Source of the DNA: DASPGX01 sp035620375
Lineage (GTDB): Bacteria > Patescibacteriota > Minisyncoccia > 2-02-FULL-40-12 > GWA2-44-9
Direction: 5' to 3'
DNA: 36,264 nt
Assembly (NCBI GenBank): GCA_035620375.1
Contig: DASPGX010000017.1
Location: forward strand, 1 to 36,264
Position numbers and translations under genes: made by a program. This document shows positions 28,523 through 34,472 of this stretch, piece by piece; position 1 is the first letter of the stretch, and every line of letters begins with the position of its first letter. The notes under the pieces were generated by a model. It was given only the letters and a program-made list of their open reading frames with translations. It made no database searches and was not told where the DNA came from.

Positions 28523-28558
28523 GCCTCACTCCTTTCGGTTGGGAAGTTACAATGTCGC

Positions 28559-28617
28559 AGGATGAAACAACGTTGTATTACCGTCAATATTGACCGGTTC
28601 CTGAAAAATAGTATAAA
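28559..28617. promoter_or_regulatory. Divergent promoters with two palindromes between glycosidase genes
   Basis: Plus: TTGACC (28590-28595), 16 nt, TATAAA (28612-28617). Minus: TTGACG (28582-28587), 17 nt, CATCCT (28559-28564), the weaker one. The two -35 boxes form the palindrome GTCAATATTGAC (28583-28594), and ACAACGTTGT (28566-28575) lies in the minus spacer; both are possible operator sites. Confidence 0.65.
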
Positions 28618-28657
28618 AAATACGCTCTTTCACCACACCATATTAAGGAGTGAACCG

Positions 28658-29788
28658 ATGCCCATCGCGTATGCCTTCGCACTGGCCGCATTGCTCCAAA
28701 TCGGACCGGGCGGCGACCGGAAGCCGGAGCGCGACCGCGGCGCACAGATGCCGGTGCTGGCCCACTACTGTAACTGGATGCAACGGAACGCCCAGTTCAA
28801 CACGTGGGGCGACGCGAACACCATCCCCCTGCGTCCGGACGACCATATGGGCTACGACTATCGCGACCCGGCCGTCGTGTCCCAGCAGAATGCGGAGATG
28901 GTCCGCAACGGCATCGTTCCGCTGGTTTCCTGGTGGGGCCCCGGAAACAAGTTCGGCGACGAATTTCTGGACTGGTACCTGACGTTGCCGGGTCCGCAGC
29001 TGGGCATTCTGTACGAAGCGACCGGAAGTACCGGCGGACGTCTGCCCGAGGACCGCGAGGGATGGTACGACTTCAATGATCCCGGAGTCGCGGAAATCTT
29101 CGTACGCGACATGGAGTACCTGAATGCGCGGTACTGGTCGCGTCCGGAGTACCGGAACCGGTGGTTCAGGATTGACGGCCGTCCGGTCCTGTTCATCTGG
29201 ATTTCCCACGCCTTCCGCGGCCCGTTCGACGAGGTCATGGCGCGGGTGCGCGAACGCATCCCCGTGTACGTCATCGGCTCTAACTTCAATATGGAGTCAT
29301 GGCTGTATACCGGTCCGGCAAGCGTCATCCGCGGCCTGGACGCCGTCTCCGCGTACGGCATCTACCATCCGCATCTGACGCGGGAAACCGGAGGCAGCAT
29401 TAATGGGCTGTATGTCGGCCGGTACGTAGACCGGTACCGCGACTGGATGGATTGGCTGAAAAAGGAAGCTCCCGGCGTCGAATTCATTCCGCCGTTCCTG
29501 TTCGCGTACAAGGACAACCGCGGCAACCCGGTCCTGACGAGTACGCGTTCCGAAGCGGAACATCTCGCGGCATCCGTCCGCCACCTCATGTGGGAATCGC
29601 TCTGCGACGGCGAACCCGTGCTGGAGATGTCCCTCGGCGTCTCATACAACGAACACTACGAGGGAACCTCGGTGGAGCCGACGCTCCAGTACGGCCGCGA
29701 CTGGCTGGACATCCTCAACGGGTACTTCCGGCCGGCAATCCCGACGGACAACTGTCCGAAGACGGACGGGACGGAACAGCCCGAATAG
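28658..29788 (+). CDS. Secreted glycosidase-like protein (GH99/GH71-like)
   Basis: A 376-residue protein with a short hydrophobic N-terminus (MPIAYAFALAALLQIG) that is probably an export signal. The body resembles the GH99/GH71 alpha-mannosidase-like barrels: an early YCNWMQRN motif, HMGYDYRDPAVVSQQNAEM, VPLVSWWGPG, then RPVLFIWISHAF and a late PVLEMSLGVSYNEHYEGT. In this group acidic residues near the WWGPG and YNEHYEG strands act in catalysis, but I cannot assign them firmly. The start is set by AAGGAG 7 nt upstream; a large in-frame upstream extension runs antisense to other genes and is rejected. It is monocistronic. Confidence 0.75.
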   Translation: MPIAYAFALAALLQIGPGGDRKPERDRGAQMPVLAHYCNWMQRNAQFNTWGDANTIPLRPDDHMGYDYRDPAVVSQQNAEMVRNGIVPLVSWWGPGNKFGDEFLDWYLTLPGPQLGILYEATGSTGGRLPEDREGWYDFNDPGVAEIFVRDMEYLNARYWSRPEYRNRWFRIDGRPVLFIWISHAFRGPFDEVMARVRERIPVYVIGSNFNMESWLYTGPASVIRGLDAVSAYGIYHPHLTRETGGSINGLYVGRYVDRYRDWMDWLKKEAPGVEFIPPFLFAYKDNRGNPVLTSTRSEAEHLAASVRHLMWESLCDGEPVLEMSLGVSYNEHYEGTSVEPTLQYGRDWLDILNGYFRPAIPTDNCPKTDGTEQPE

Positions 29789-29791
29789 GCT

Positions 29792-29816
29792 AAAGGGGCG
29801 GCACTGCCGCCCCTTT
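29792..29816. terminator. Bidirectional terminator between the glycosidase gene and pyrG
   Basis: Stem AAAGGGGCGGC (29792-29802) with GCCGCCCCTTT (29806-29816), loop ACT, followed by T. It overlaps the pyrG stop codon. Confidence 0.9.
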
Positions 29817-31468
29817 TACTTTGCAACCGTCGCGCGGATAAGGCCGACGAACAACGGATGCGGCGCCAGCGGGCGGCTCTTGAGCTCGGGATGGAACTGC
29901 ACGCCGACAAAGAACGGATGGTCAGGGAGCTCGATGATTTCCACCAGGTCCCGCTCGGGATTCACGCCGCCGATGCGCATGCCCGCATCCACGAGAATCT
30001 GGCGGTATTCGTTGTTCAGCTCGTAGCGGTGGCGGTGGCGCTCGCTGATGATTTCACGGTCGTACAGCGCGCGGGACCGGCTCCCGGGCGACAGCCGGCA
30101 CCGGTACGCCCCCAGGCGCATGGAGCCGCCCATATTCCCTTCGGCGATGTTGGCGACCTGCTCGGTCATCGTGTGGATGACGGGATGCTTCGTCCGCGGA
30201 CTGACCTCCGGGGAATGCGCATTCGCGAGCTTGCAGACGTGCCGCGCGAACTCCACCACGGCAAGCTGCATCCCGTAGCACAGGCCGAGGTACGGAATGC
30301 CGTTCTCCCTACAGTGGCGGATGGCGGCGATTTTTCCTTCCACGCCGCGCGAGCCGAATCCGCCCGGAACGATGACCGCGTCGTAGCCGTCCAATTCCCG
30401 CACCGCCTTACGGTCCTTCTCATAGGCTTCCGCGTTCAGCCAGGATATCTCCGGCGAGCGGCCGCACGTCCATGCGGCGTGTTTGACCGCCTCAAGCACC
30501 GAGAGGTACGAATCCGAAAGCACGAAGTCGCCCGTGCCGAAATATTTGCCGACGATACCGACACGCACGGGCTTGGATGCGCGGTGGATGGTCCGTACAA
30601 GCGACTTCCACCGCCGGTTGTCCACGCGCCGGGCGGCGAGTCCGAATTTTTCCATGATGCGGCGGCCGAGCCGGTCCTTCTCGAAGTTCACGGGGACGTC
30701 ATAAATGCTTTTGATGTCGGGCGCGGAAATGACGTCGTCGGGCGCAAGGTTGCAGAACACCGAAACCTTCTCCTTGCGCCGCTTGTCCAGCGGAACTTCC
30801 GAGCGCGCGATGATGATGTCAGGCTGGATACCGACGGCCTGCATCTGCCGCACCGCGTTCTGCGTCGGCTTGGTCTTCATCTCCCCGATCATCTGCGGTA
30901 CGGGAAAATAGCTGACCAGCATGAACATCACGCGGCCAGGCATCTTGAGCTTCATCAGCCGTCCGGCCTCCAGGAAAAGCGCGTTCTGGTACTCGCCGAC
31001 CGTGCCGCCGATTTCCACCAGCAGGATGTCCGCACGGCTCGCCCGCGCCGCGCGTACCAGCCGGTTGCGGATTTCATCCATGATGTGCGGGTGCGGCTCC
31101 ACACATTTGCCGCCGTATTCCAGCGCGCGCTCGCGCTGGATGACCGACAGGTATACGGAGCCCTGCGTCATATAGTTCACCCGGTGCAGGTCCTGGTCCA
31201 GAAAACGTTCGTAGTTGCCGATGTCCTGGTCGGTCTCCAGACCGTCGTCGGTGACGAACACCTCGCCGTGCTCCGTGGGATTCATCGTGCCGGCGTCCAC
31301 GTTCAGGTACGGGTCAATCTTCACCGCCGAAACACGGAAGCCCGCATCCTTGAGGATGCGGGCGGTGCTGGCGACGGTGATACCCTTGCCGATGCCGCTC
31401 ATGACCCCGCCGGCCACGAAAATGAATCTCGTATCGGGGCCTTTGGACGTTGGGCGGCGGCGCGGCAT
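29816..31468 (-). CDS. pyrG: CTP synthase
   Basis: A 550-residue CTP synthase, normal length. The N-terminal synthetase domain has FVAGGVMSGIGKGI (P-loop), KIDPYLNVDAGTMNPTEHGEVFV and EIGGTVGEYQ. The C-terminal glutamine amidotransferase has GGFGSRGVEGKI, the nucleophile elbow GLCYGMQLAVVEFAR (usually GICLGMQ, so a Tyr replaces Leu next to the Cys) and QFHPELKSRP with the catalytic His-Glu. It makes CTP from UTP, ATP and glutamine. No SD; a TATAGT lies 17 nt before the ATG. Confidence 0.97.
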   Translation of the reverse strand: MPRRRPTSKGPDTRFIFVAGGVMSGIGKGITVASTARILKDAGFRVSAVKIDPYLNVDAGTMNPTEHGEVFVTDDGLETDQDIGNYERFLDQDLHRVNYMTQGSVYLSVIQRERALEYGGKCVEPHPHIMDEIRNRLVRAARASRADILLVEIGGTVGEYQNALFLEAGRLMKLKMPGRVMFMLVSYFPVPQMIGEMKTKPTQNAVRQMQAVGIQPDIIIARSEVPLDKRRKEKVSVFCNLAPDDVISAPDIKSIYDVPVNFEKDRLGRRIMEKFGLAARRVDNRRWKSLVRTIHRASKPVRVGIVGKYFGTGDFVLSDSYLSVLEAVKHAAWTCGRSPEISWLNAEAYEKDRKAVRELDGYDAVIVPGGFGSRGVEGKIAAIRHCRENGIPYLGLCYGMQLAVVEFARHVCKLANAHSPEVSPRTKHPVIHTMTEQVANIAEGNMGGSMRLGAYRCRLSPGSRSRALYDREIISERHRHRYELNNEYRQILVDAGMRIGGVNPERDLVEIIELPDHPFFVGVQFHPELKSRPLAPHPLFVGLIRATVAK

Positions 31469-31485
31469 GGCAAAGTGTTTCTTCT

Positions 31486-31491
31486 ACTATA
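31486..31491 (-). promoter_or_regulatory. -10 of pyrG
   Basis: TATAGT on the minus strand (31486-31491), 17 nt before the ATG, giving a leader of about 10 nt. TTGGGG 18 nt upstream is a possible -35. The rest of 31492-31656 shows nothing that I can name. Confidence 0.5.
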
Positions 31492-31656
31492 CTCCAATTG
31501 CGCTGTCCACCCCAACACCTACCGGCCAGAACGTTTCCGGCTGCTCCTGTCAACAGTCGAATCCGTTCGCATCGCGCGGTCCCGTTAGCACAGAAAATTC
31601 AACACGAAACGTGCGGGAGCAGCTGGCCGATAGGTGTACGGGTTCACCGGGAATCA

Positions 31657-31685
31657 TTGACCCTATACTATATATATTGTATAAT
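31657..31685 (+). promoter_or_regulatory. Promoter of the 31720-32722 operon
   Basis: TTGACC (31657-31662), 17 nt and a perfect TATAAT (31680-31685), among the strongest promoters in the window. A leader of about 28 nt contains GAGAGGAG. Confidence 0.9.
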
Positions 31686-31719
31686 CGACTCCAGTAACTT
31701 CCCTCGAGAGGAGACATGC

Positions 31720-32013
31720 ATGTCACTACCGGTCAGCCAGGGCGACGGTGATCCCGGGCCCGCCGAGTCGTACGACGACCCACAGCCGCCGTCCGGCGGT
31801 GTGAACCGTCATCCCGCCGACTCCGCGACCCGCATCGTCATCGCCCAGTTCGGCGGCGCGTGCGAGGGCCGCGTCGTCGGTCAGGGAGCGGTCGGCATCG
31901 GCAGGACGCCGGCCGAGTGTCTCGTGGATATGGCCAAGCTGTACCCGAACCTGTTCATGCCCGGCACGGTGACCCTCGTTCACGTCCGGATGGACCCGTT
32001 CCTGGAGGAGTGA
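31720..32013 (+). CDS. Small protein of unknown function, operon gene 1
   Basis: A 97-residue soluble protein. The first 35 residues are Pro/Asp/Gly-rich and probably disordered; the rest is a compact alpha/beta segment (ATRIVIAQFGGACEGRVVGQ, GIGRTPAECLVDMAKLYPNL, VTLVHVRMDPF). I do not recognise it. The start is at 31720, the second of two overlapping ATGs (the first, at 31716, opens an 11-codon frame), because it has the better spacing from GAGGAG. It begins a three-gene operon with a strong promoter and terminator. Confidence 0.75.
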   Translation: MSLPVSQGDGDPGPAESYDDPQPPSGGVNRHPADSATRIVIAQFGGACEGRVVGQGAVGIGRTPAECLVDMAKLYPNLFMPGTVTLVHVRMDPFLEE

Positions 32014-32015
32014 CT

Positions 32016-32441
32016 ATGACACCCTGGATTCTCGCCGGCATCATGTTCCTGGGCGCCGGCCTGTTCATCTACGTGATGTTCCGTGCCGCGCGGTCCGGGC
32101 CCGAGCTCCCCCGGCCGAAGGTCGGCGCCTACGTCCGGGCGCTCCAGGACACGCTGGTGATGAGCGGCGAATTCGCCCCATCCGTCCAGCAGTACGACCC
32201 GGTCGTGGAAGGCTTGGTCGTCCGCACGCACGGCGCCACGATTACCGTGCTGTCGCCCGACATGCGGGGCGAGGAGCTCACCTGTCTCGCCGCGGGCGCC
32301 GTCACGATTCCTGACGGCTCGCTGGAACCCGGACTCCTCGTCTGGGTCGAGATGGGACGCGCGAGCATGAAGCTCGTGGGCGGGTACGAGGCATTCCGGA
32401 ACAACCGGCCGCTCATGAACCTGAAGGAGTACATCCAGTGA
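32016..32441 (+). CDS. Single-pass membrane protein of unknown function, operon gene 2
   Basis: A 141-residue protein with one N-terminal membrane helix (3-22, MTPWILAGIMFLGAGLFIYVMF region) and a cytoplasmic or extracytoplasmic beta-rich body (VVEGLVVRTHGATITVLSPD, LEPGLLVWVEMGRASMKLVGG). The body resembles a small barrel, but I do not recognise a family. The start is 2 nt after the gene 1 stop with CTGGAGGAG upstream, so it is coupled to gene 1. The stop overlaps the GTG of gene 3. Confidence 0.75.
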   Translation: MTPWILAGIMFLGAGLFIYVMFRAARSGPELPRPKVGAYVRALQDTLVMSGEFAPSVQQYDPVVEGLVVRTHGATITVLSPDMRGEELTCLAAGAVTIPDGSLEPGLLVWVEMGRASMKLVGGYEAFRNNRPLMNLKEYIQ

Positions 32442-32722
32442 GCGAAGCGTCGCTCGGCGACGTCATCACCGCGATGCCACTGGAGCAGCCGCGCGAGCGG
32501 AAGGGTCACACCTACCTCGTGCGCGGCGTGTACCTGTGGGATTACGGGAACGGGACCATTCTGGTCCACACCCGCGAGCGGAGCCACGTCTGCCGCAAGC
32601 CGGGACATCCGGTCATCCACGGACTGAGCTCCCTGCCAAAGGACGAACAGACGTTCGTCCTGGCGACACGTGAACAGCTCGTCCGTCGCGCGAAAGAGAT
32701 TCTCGCTAACCCGCTGCCGTAA
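32438..32722 (+). CDS. Small protein of unknown function, operon gene 3
   Basis: A 94-residue soluble protein, starting with GTG in a GTGA overlap with gene 2 and preceded by GAAGGAG. It contains a beta-rich N-terminal half (KGHTYLVRGVYLWDYGNGTILVHT) with paired basic residues, then CRKPGHPVIHGLSS, and a C-terminal helix (TREQLVRRAKEILANPLP). One Cys and two or three His are present but do not form a recognisable metal site. Strict overlap with gene 2 suggests that the three proteins act together (inference). Confidence 0.7.
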   Translation: MSEASLGDVITAMPLEQPRERKGHTYLVRGVYLWDYGNGTILVHTRERSHVCRKPGHPVIHGLSSLPKDEQTFVLATREQLVRRAKEILANPLP

Positions 32723-32732
32723 TAACGCAGCG

Positions 32733-32759
32733 ACGCCCTCCCGGTTCCCGGGAGGGCGT
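32733..32759. terminator. Strong terminator between convergent genes
   Basis: A perfect 12-bp stem, ACGCCCTCCCGG (32733-32744) with CCGGGAGGGCGT (32748-32759), loop TTC, then TCTCATTTC. It ends the operon at 32722 and can serve the convergent gene ending at 32767. Confidence 0.9.
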
Positions 32760-32766
32760 TCTCATT

Positions 32767-32955
32767 TCAATCCGCCGCGCGCTGTCCGTCACTCCTGGAC
32801 TCGAACGGGGCACGCCAGAACATCCTGCTGCACACGGGATTCTGGCAGCCCCAGAATATCAGCCGCCCCCGCCGCTTGCGCGCGAGCGTATGCCGGCGGC
32901 AGGAGGGACAGTATCCCTTCACGGGACCTTGGCCGGTTCGTTTCTTTCCGGGCAC
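32767..32955 (-). CDS. Small zinc-ribbon protein
   Basis: A 62-residue protein with CPSC (Cys16/Cys19) and CQNPVC (Cys37/Cys42), an 18-residue linker between, flanked by Arg/Lys. This is the topoisomerase-type or rubredoxin-type zinc-ribbon spacing and suggests single-strand nucleic-acid binding or a protein scaffold. It starts at GTG with AGGGAGGTG 4 nt upstream. A weak TGGTACACT is the only promoter candidate. Confidence 0.75.
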   Translation of the reverse strand: MPGKKRTGQGPVKGYCPSCRRHTLARKRRGRLIFWGCQNPVCSRMFWRAPFESRSDGQRAAD

Positions 32956-33001
32956 GATACACCTCCCTGAAAAGTTCCGGAACCAGTGTACCAGAAATGC
33001 G

Positions 33002-33026
33002 AAGGCGGGAGCATGGCTCCCGCCTT
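33002..33026 (-). terminator. Terminator of the 33438 gene
   Basis: An 11-bp stem, AAGGCGGGAGC (33002-33012) with GCTCCCGCCTT (33016-33026), loop ATG, followed on the minus strand by TTCGCATTTC. Confidence 0.75.
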
Positions 33027-33042
33027 TGAGCGCTTGCGCGCC

Positions 33043-33438
33043 TCAATGCGACATCGGCGTGCGCCGGTCCCGGCCGTCCAGCGGAGGCAGATCGGCGGCG
33101 CCGCAGCTCTTACACGGGTACGTCATCGCGAGGATGCGACGGGCGCCTCGGGAGACGTCCTCCATGCGCTCCACCTCGCCGCGCATGACGCGCAACTGAA
33201 TCGGCTGCTCTTCGCCGTTGCGGAATCCCGTGATGAGCAGGGTCCGCTCGTCCGCGCTGATGACCTTGAACAGCGGATGCACAGTGCCGTGCGGGTCCTG
33301 ATAGACCACGGCCTCGCCCGGTTCCGCCGGACAATCCACGCGCCTGAGATTGCGCAGCTGGATGAACGCCGATTCGGTGGCGAAATCCACTTCCTCACGG
33401 GAAATCTTCGCGTCCCGGTCGGGATGCGGCTCGTGCAT
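33043..33438 (-). CDS. Small protein with C-terminal Cys pair, unknown function
   Basis: A 131-residue soluble protein. It has a charged N-terminus, a beta-rich core (AVVYQDPHGTVHPLFKVIS, LLITGFRNGEEQPIQLRVMRG) and a C-terminal YPCKSCGAADLPPLDG with a Cys-x-x-Cys pair (Cys-Lys-Ser-Cys), which could bind zinc with residues elsewhere or act as a redox pair. I do not recognise a family. The start is firm (GGAGGTGACCC before the ATG, promoter 23 nt upstream). Its -35 box overlaps the T-tail of the preceding terminator. Confidence 0.75.
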   Translation of the reverse strand: MHEPHPDRDAKISREEVDFATESAFIQLRNLRRVDCPAEPGEAVVYQDPHGTVHPLFKVISADERTLLITGFRNGEEQPIQLRVMRGEVERMEDVSRGARRILAMTYPCKSCGAADLPPLDGRDRRTPMSH

Positions 33439-33461
33439 GGGTCACCTCCATCAACATAGTT

Positions 33462-33490
33462 ATTATACCACACTAATAATATAAAGTTAA
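33462..33490 (-). promoter_or_regulatory. Promoter of the 33438 gene
   Basis: TTAACT (33485-33490), 17 nt and a perfect TATAAT (33462-33467) with an upstream TGTGG on the minus strand. The -35 is the T-tail of the terminator at 33491-33512. Confidence 0.85.
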
Positions 33491-33512
33491 GAGCGGGGGC
33501 AGGCCCCCGCTC
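33491..33512 (-). terminator. Terminator of the 34352-33517 operon
   Basis: A 10-bp stem, GAGCGGGGGC (33491-33500) with GCCCCCGCTC (33503-33512), followed on the minus strand by TTAACTTTAT. It starts 4 nt past the stop codon. Confidence 0.85.
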
Positions 33513-33516
33513 CGGT

Positions 33517-33861
33517 TCAGTGCATCGTCGCCGTGCGCTCCGAGTGGCACCGGCACAACCCGTGCCGGTGGCCGAGCTCCAGCAGGAACTCGAGCACGTC
33601 CTGCGCACGGGTGATGTGCGCCGCCGGAACCTCGTAGAAGTCCGGCGACAACGGCATGCCGTCCTGCCAGCCCTCCAGCGTCGCGGTCCCGTCGCCGAGC
33701 AGCAGCAGTTCCATCGCCCGTTCGTTGGGCACGGTTCCGTCCCGCATCCAGGTGACGATGTCGCCCGCACGGAGCGGCCGTTCCCGCTCCCGCTCCTTCG
33801 CGAGCCGGAACGCTTCGGGATAGAGCGCGATGAAGCGCTCCTCCCAGGTCGGCTCCGTCAC
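33517..33861 (-). CDS. Small protein of unknown function, second gene of a pair
   Basis: A 114-residue soluble protein. It is helical with Trp/Glu/Arg-rich stretches (WEERFIALYPEAFRLAKERERE), then RAGDIVTWMRDGTVPNERAMELLLLG and a C-terminal HGLCRCHSER with two Cys and flanking His, which could bind a metal. I do not recognise it. It starts with GTG inside the stop region of the upstream gene (4-nt overlap), so it depends on that gene's translation. Its terminator lies just past the stop. Confidence 0.7.
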   Translation of the reverse strand: MTEPTWEERFIALYPEAFRLAKERERERPLRAGDIVTWMRDGTVPNERAMELLLLGDGTATLEGWQDGMPLSPDFYEVPAAHITRAQDVLEFLLELGHRHGLCRCHSERTATMH

Positions 33862-34352
33862 TTCTTCTGCACGCGCGGCCCGCCCGCCCGGACGCTTCGG
33901 AGTTTGTCCGCGATGCGGCGATAGCCCTTCGTGCGGAGCTCGCGGTCCGACTGTTCCTGCCGTGCGCGGCGGGCCATCTCGTCGTCAGCATGCTGCATGA
34001 TGACGCGCTCCGCGCAGTCACCGCGCAGAAGCGTGTAGCAGTCGGAGATGGCGTTCAGGACCTGGGACTTCAGAATCTCCTCGCCCAGGTAGACCCCGTC
34101 CAGCGCCACTTCCCGGCTCTTGGCGCCCACGAACACGTTGACGCCCCGGAACGGGAACCGGTATCCCTCGGTGACGGAGAAGCTGTGGTCGCCCTCCACG
34201 GACTCCCGCTTCTCGATTTCCTTGACGTGGACCTTCTCCTCGCGAAGCGCCGTGATGGCGCCGGCGAGGAAATCCAGGATGACCTGCTCGTCGGTCTTCC
34301 GGACCCCGCGCACCCGCCTCGCCATCTTCTTGCTCGCTTTCTTCCTCGGCAT
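33858..34352 (-). CDS. Basic protein of unknown function, first gene of a pair
   Basis: This 164-residue protein begins with a strongly basic tail (PRKKASKKMARRVRGVRK), has a central beta stretch (FSVTEGYRFPFRGVNVFVGAKSREVALDGVYLG) and a C-terminal helical, charged half ending in LRSVRAGGPRVQKK. The charge pattern suggests nucleic-acid binding (inference). There is one clear SD (AGGGGAGG) before the ATG and a TTGCGT-17-CATAGT promoter. I do not recognise the family. Confidence 0.75.
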   Translation of the reverse strand: MPRKKASKKMARRVRGVRKTDEQVILDFLAGAITALREEKVHVKEIEKRESVEGDHSFSVTEGYRFPFRGVNVFVGAKSREVALDGVYLGEEILKSQVLNAISDCYTLLRGDCAERVIMQHADDEMARRARQEQSDRELRTKGYRRIADKLRSVRAGGPRVQKK

Positions 34353-34385
34353 CCGACCTCCCCTGTAGTGAAAGCTGACCTGAAT

Positions 34386-34414
34386 ACTATGCCATACTTA
34401 TATGTTTTACGCAA
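34386..34414 (-). promoter_or_regulatory. Promoter of the 34352 operon
   Basis: TTGCGT (34409-34414), 17 nt, CATAGT (34386-34391) with an upstream TGG on the minus strand, next to palindrome copy 5. Confidence 0.7.
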
Positions 34415-34415
34415 T

Positions 34416-34448
34416 ATTTTAACGGCTCACTATGTGAGCCGTTAAAAT
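34416..34448 (-). terminator. Palindromic terminator downstream of groL, AACGGCTCA family copy 5
   Basis: A perfect 15-bp stem (34416-34430 with 34434-34448), loop TAT, core AACGGCTCAC/GTGAGCCGTT with A/T-rich outer pairs. It lies 24 nt past the groL stop. Confidence 0.85.
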
Positions 34449-34472
34449 CTGACGGAAGCGTTTCGGCGCGGC

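Noticed and set aside
27554..28657. In-frame 368-codon extension upstream of the 28658 gene
   Set aside because: It runs antisense through the lipoprotein hydrolase gene and the divergent promoter; the SD and promoter fix the start at 28658.
31716..31751. 11-codon frame starting at the earlier ATG (31716)
   Set aside because: Worse SD spacing than the ATG at 31720, and no sign of a leader-peptide function.
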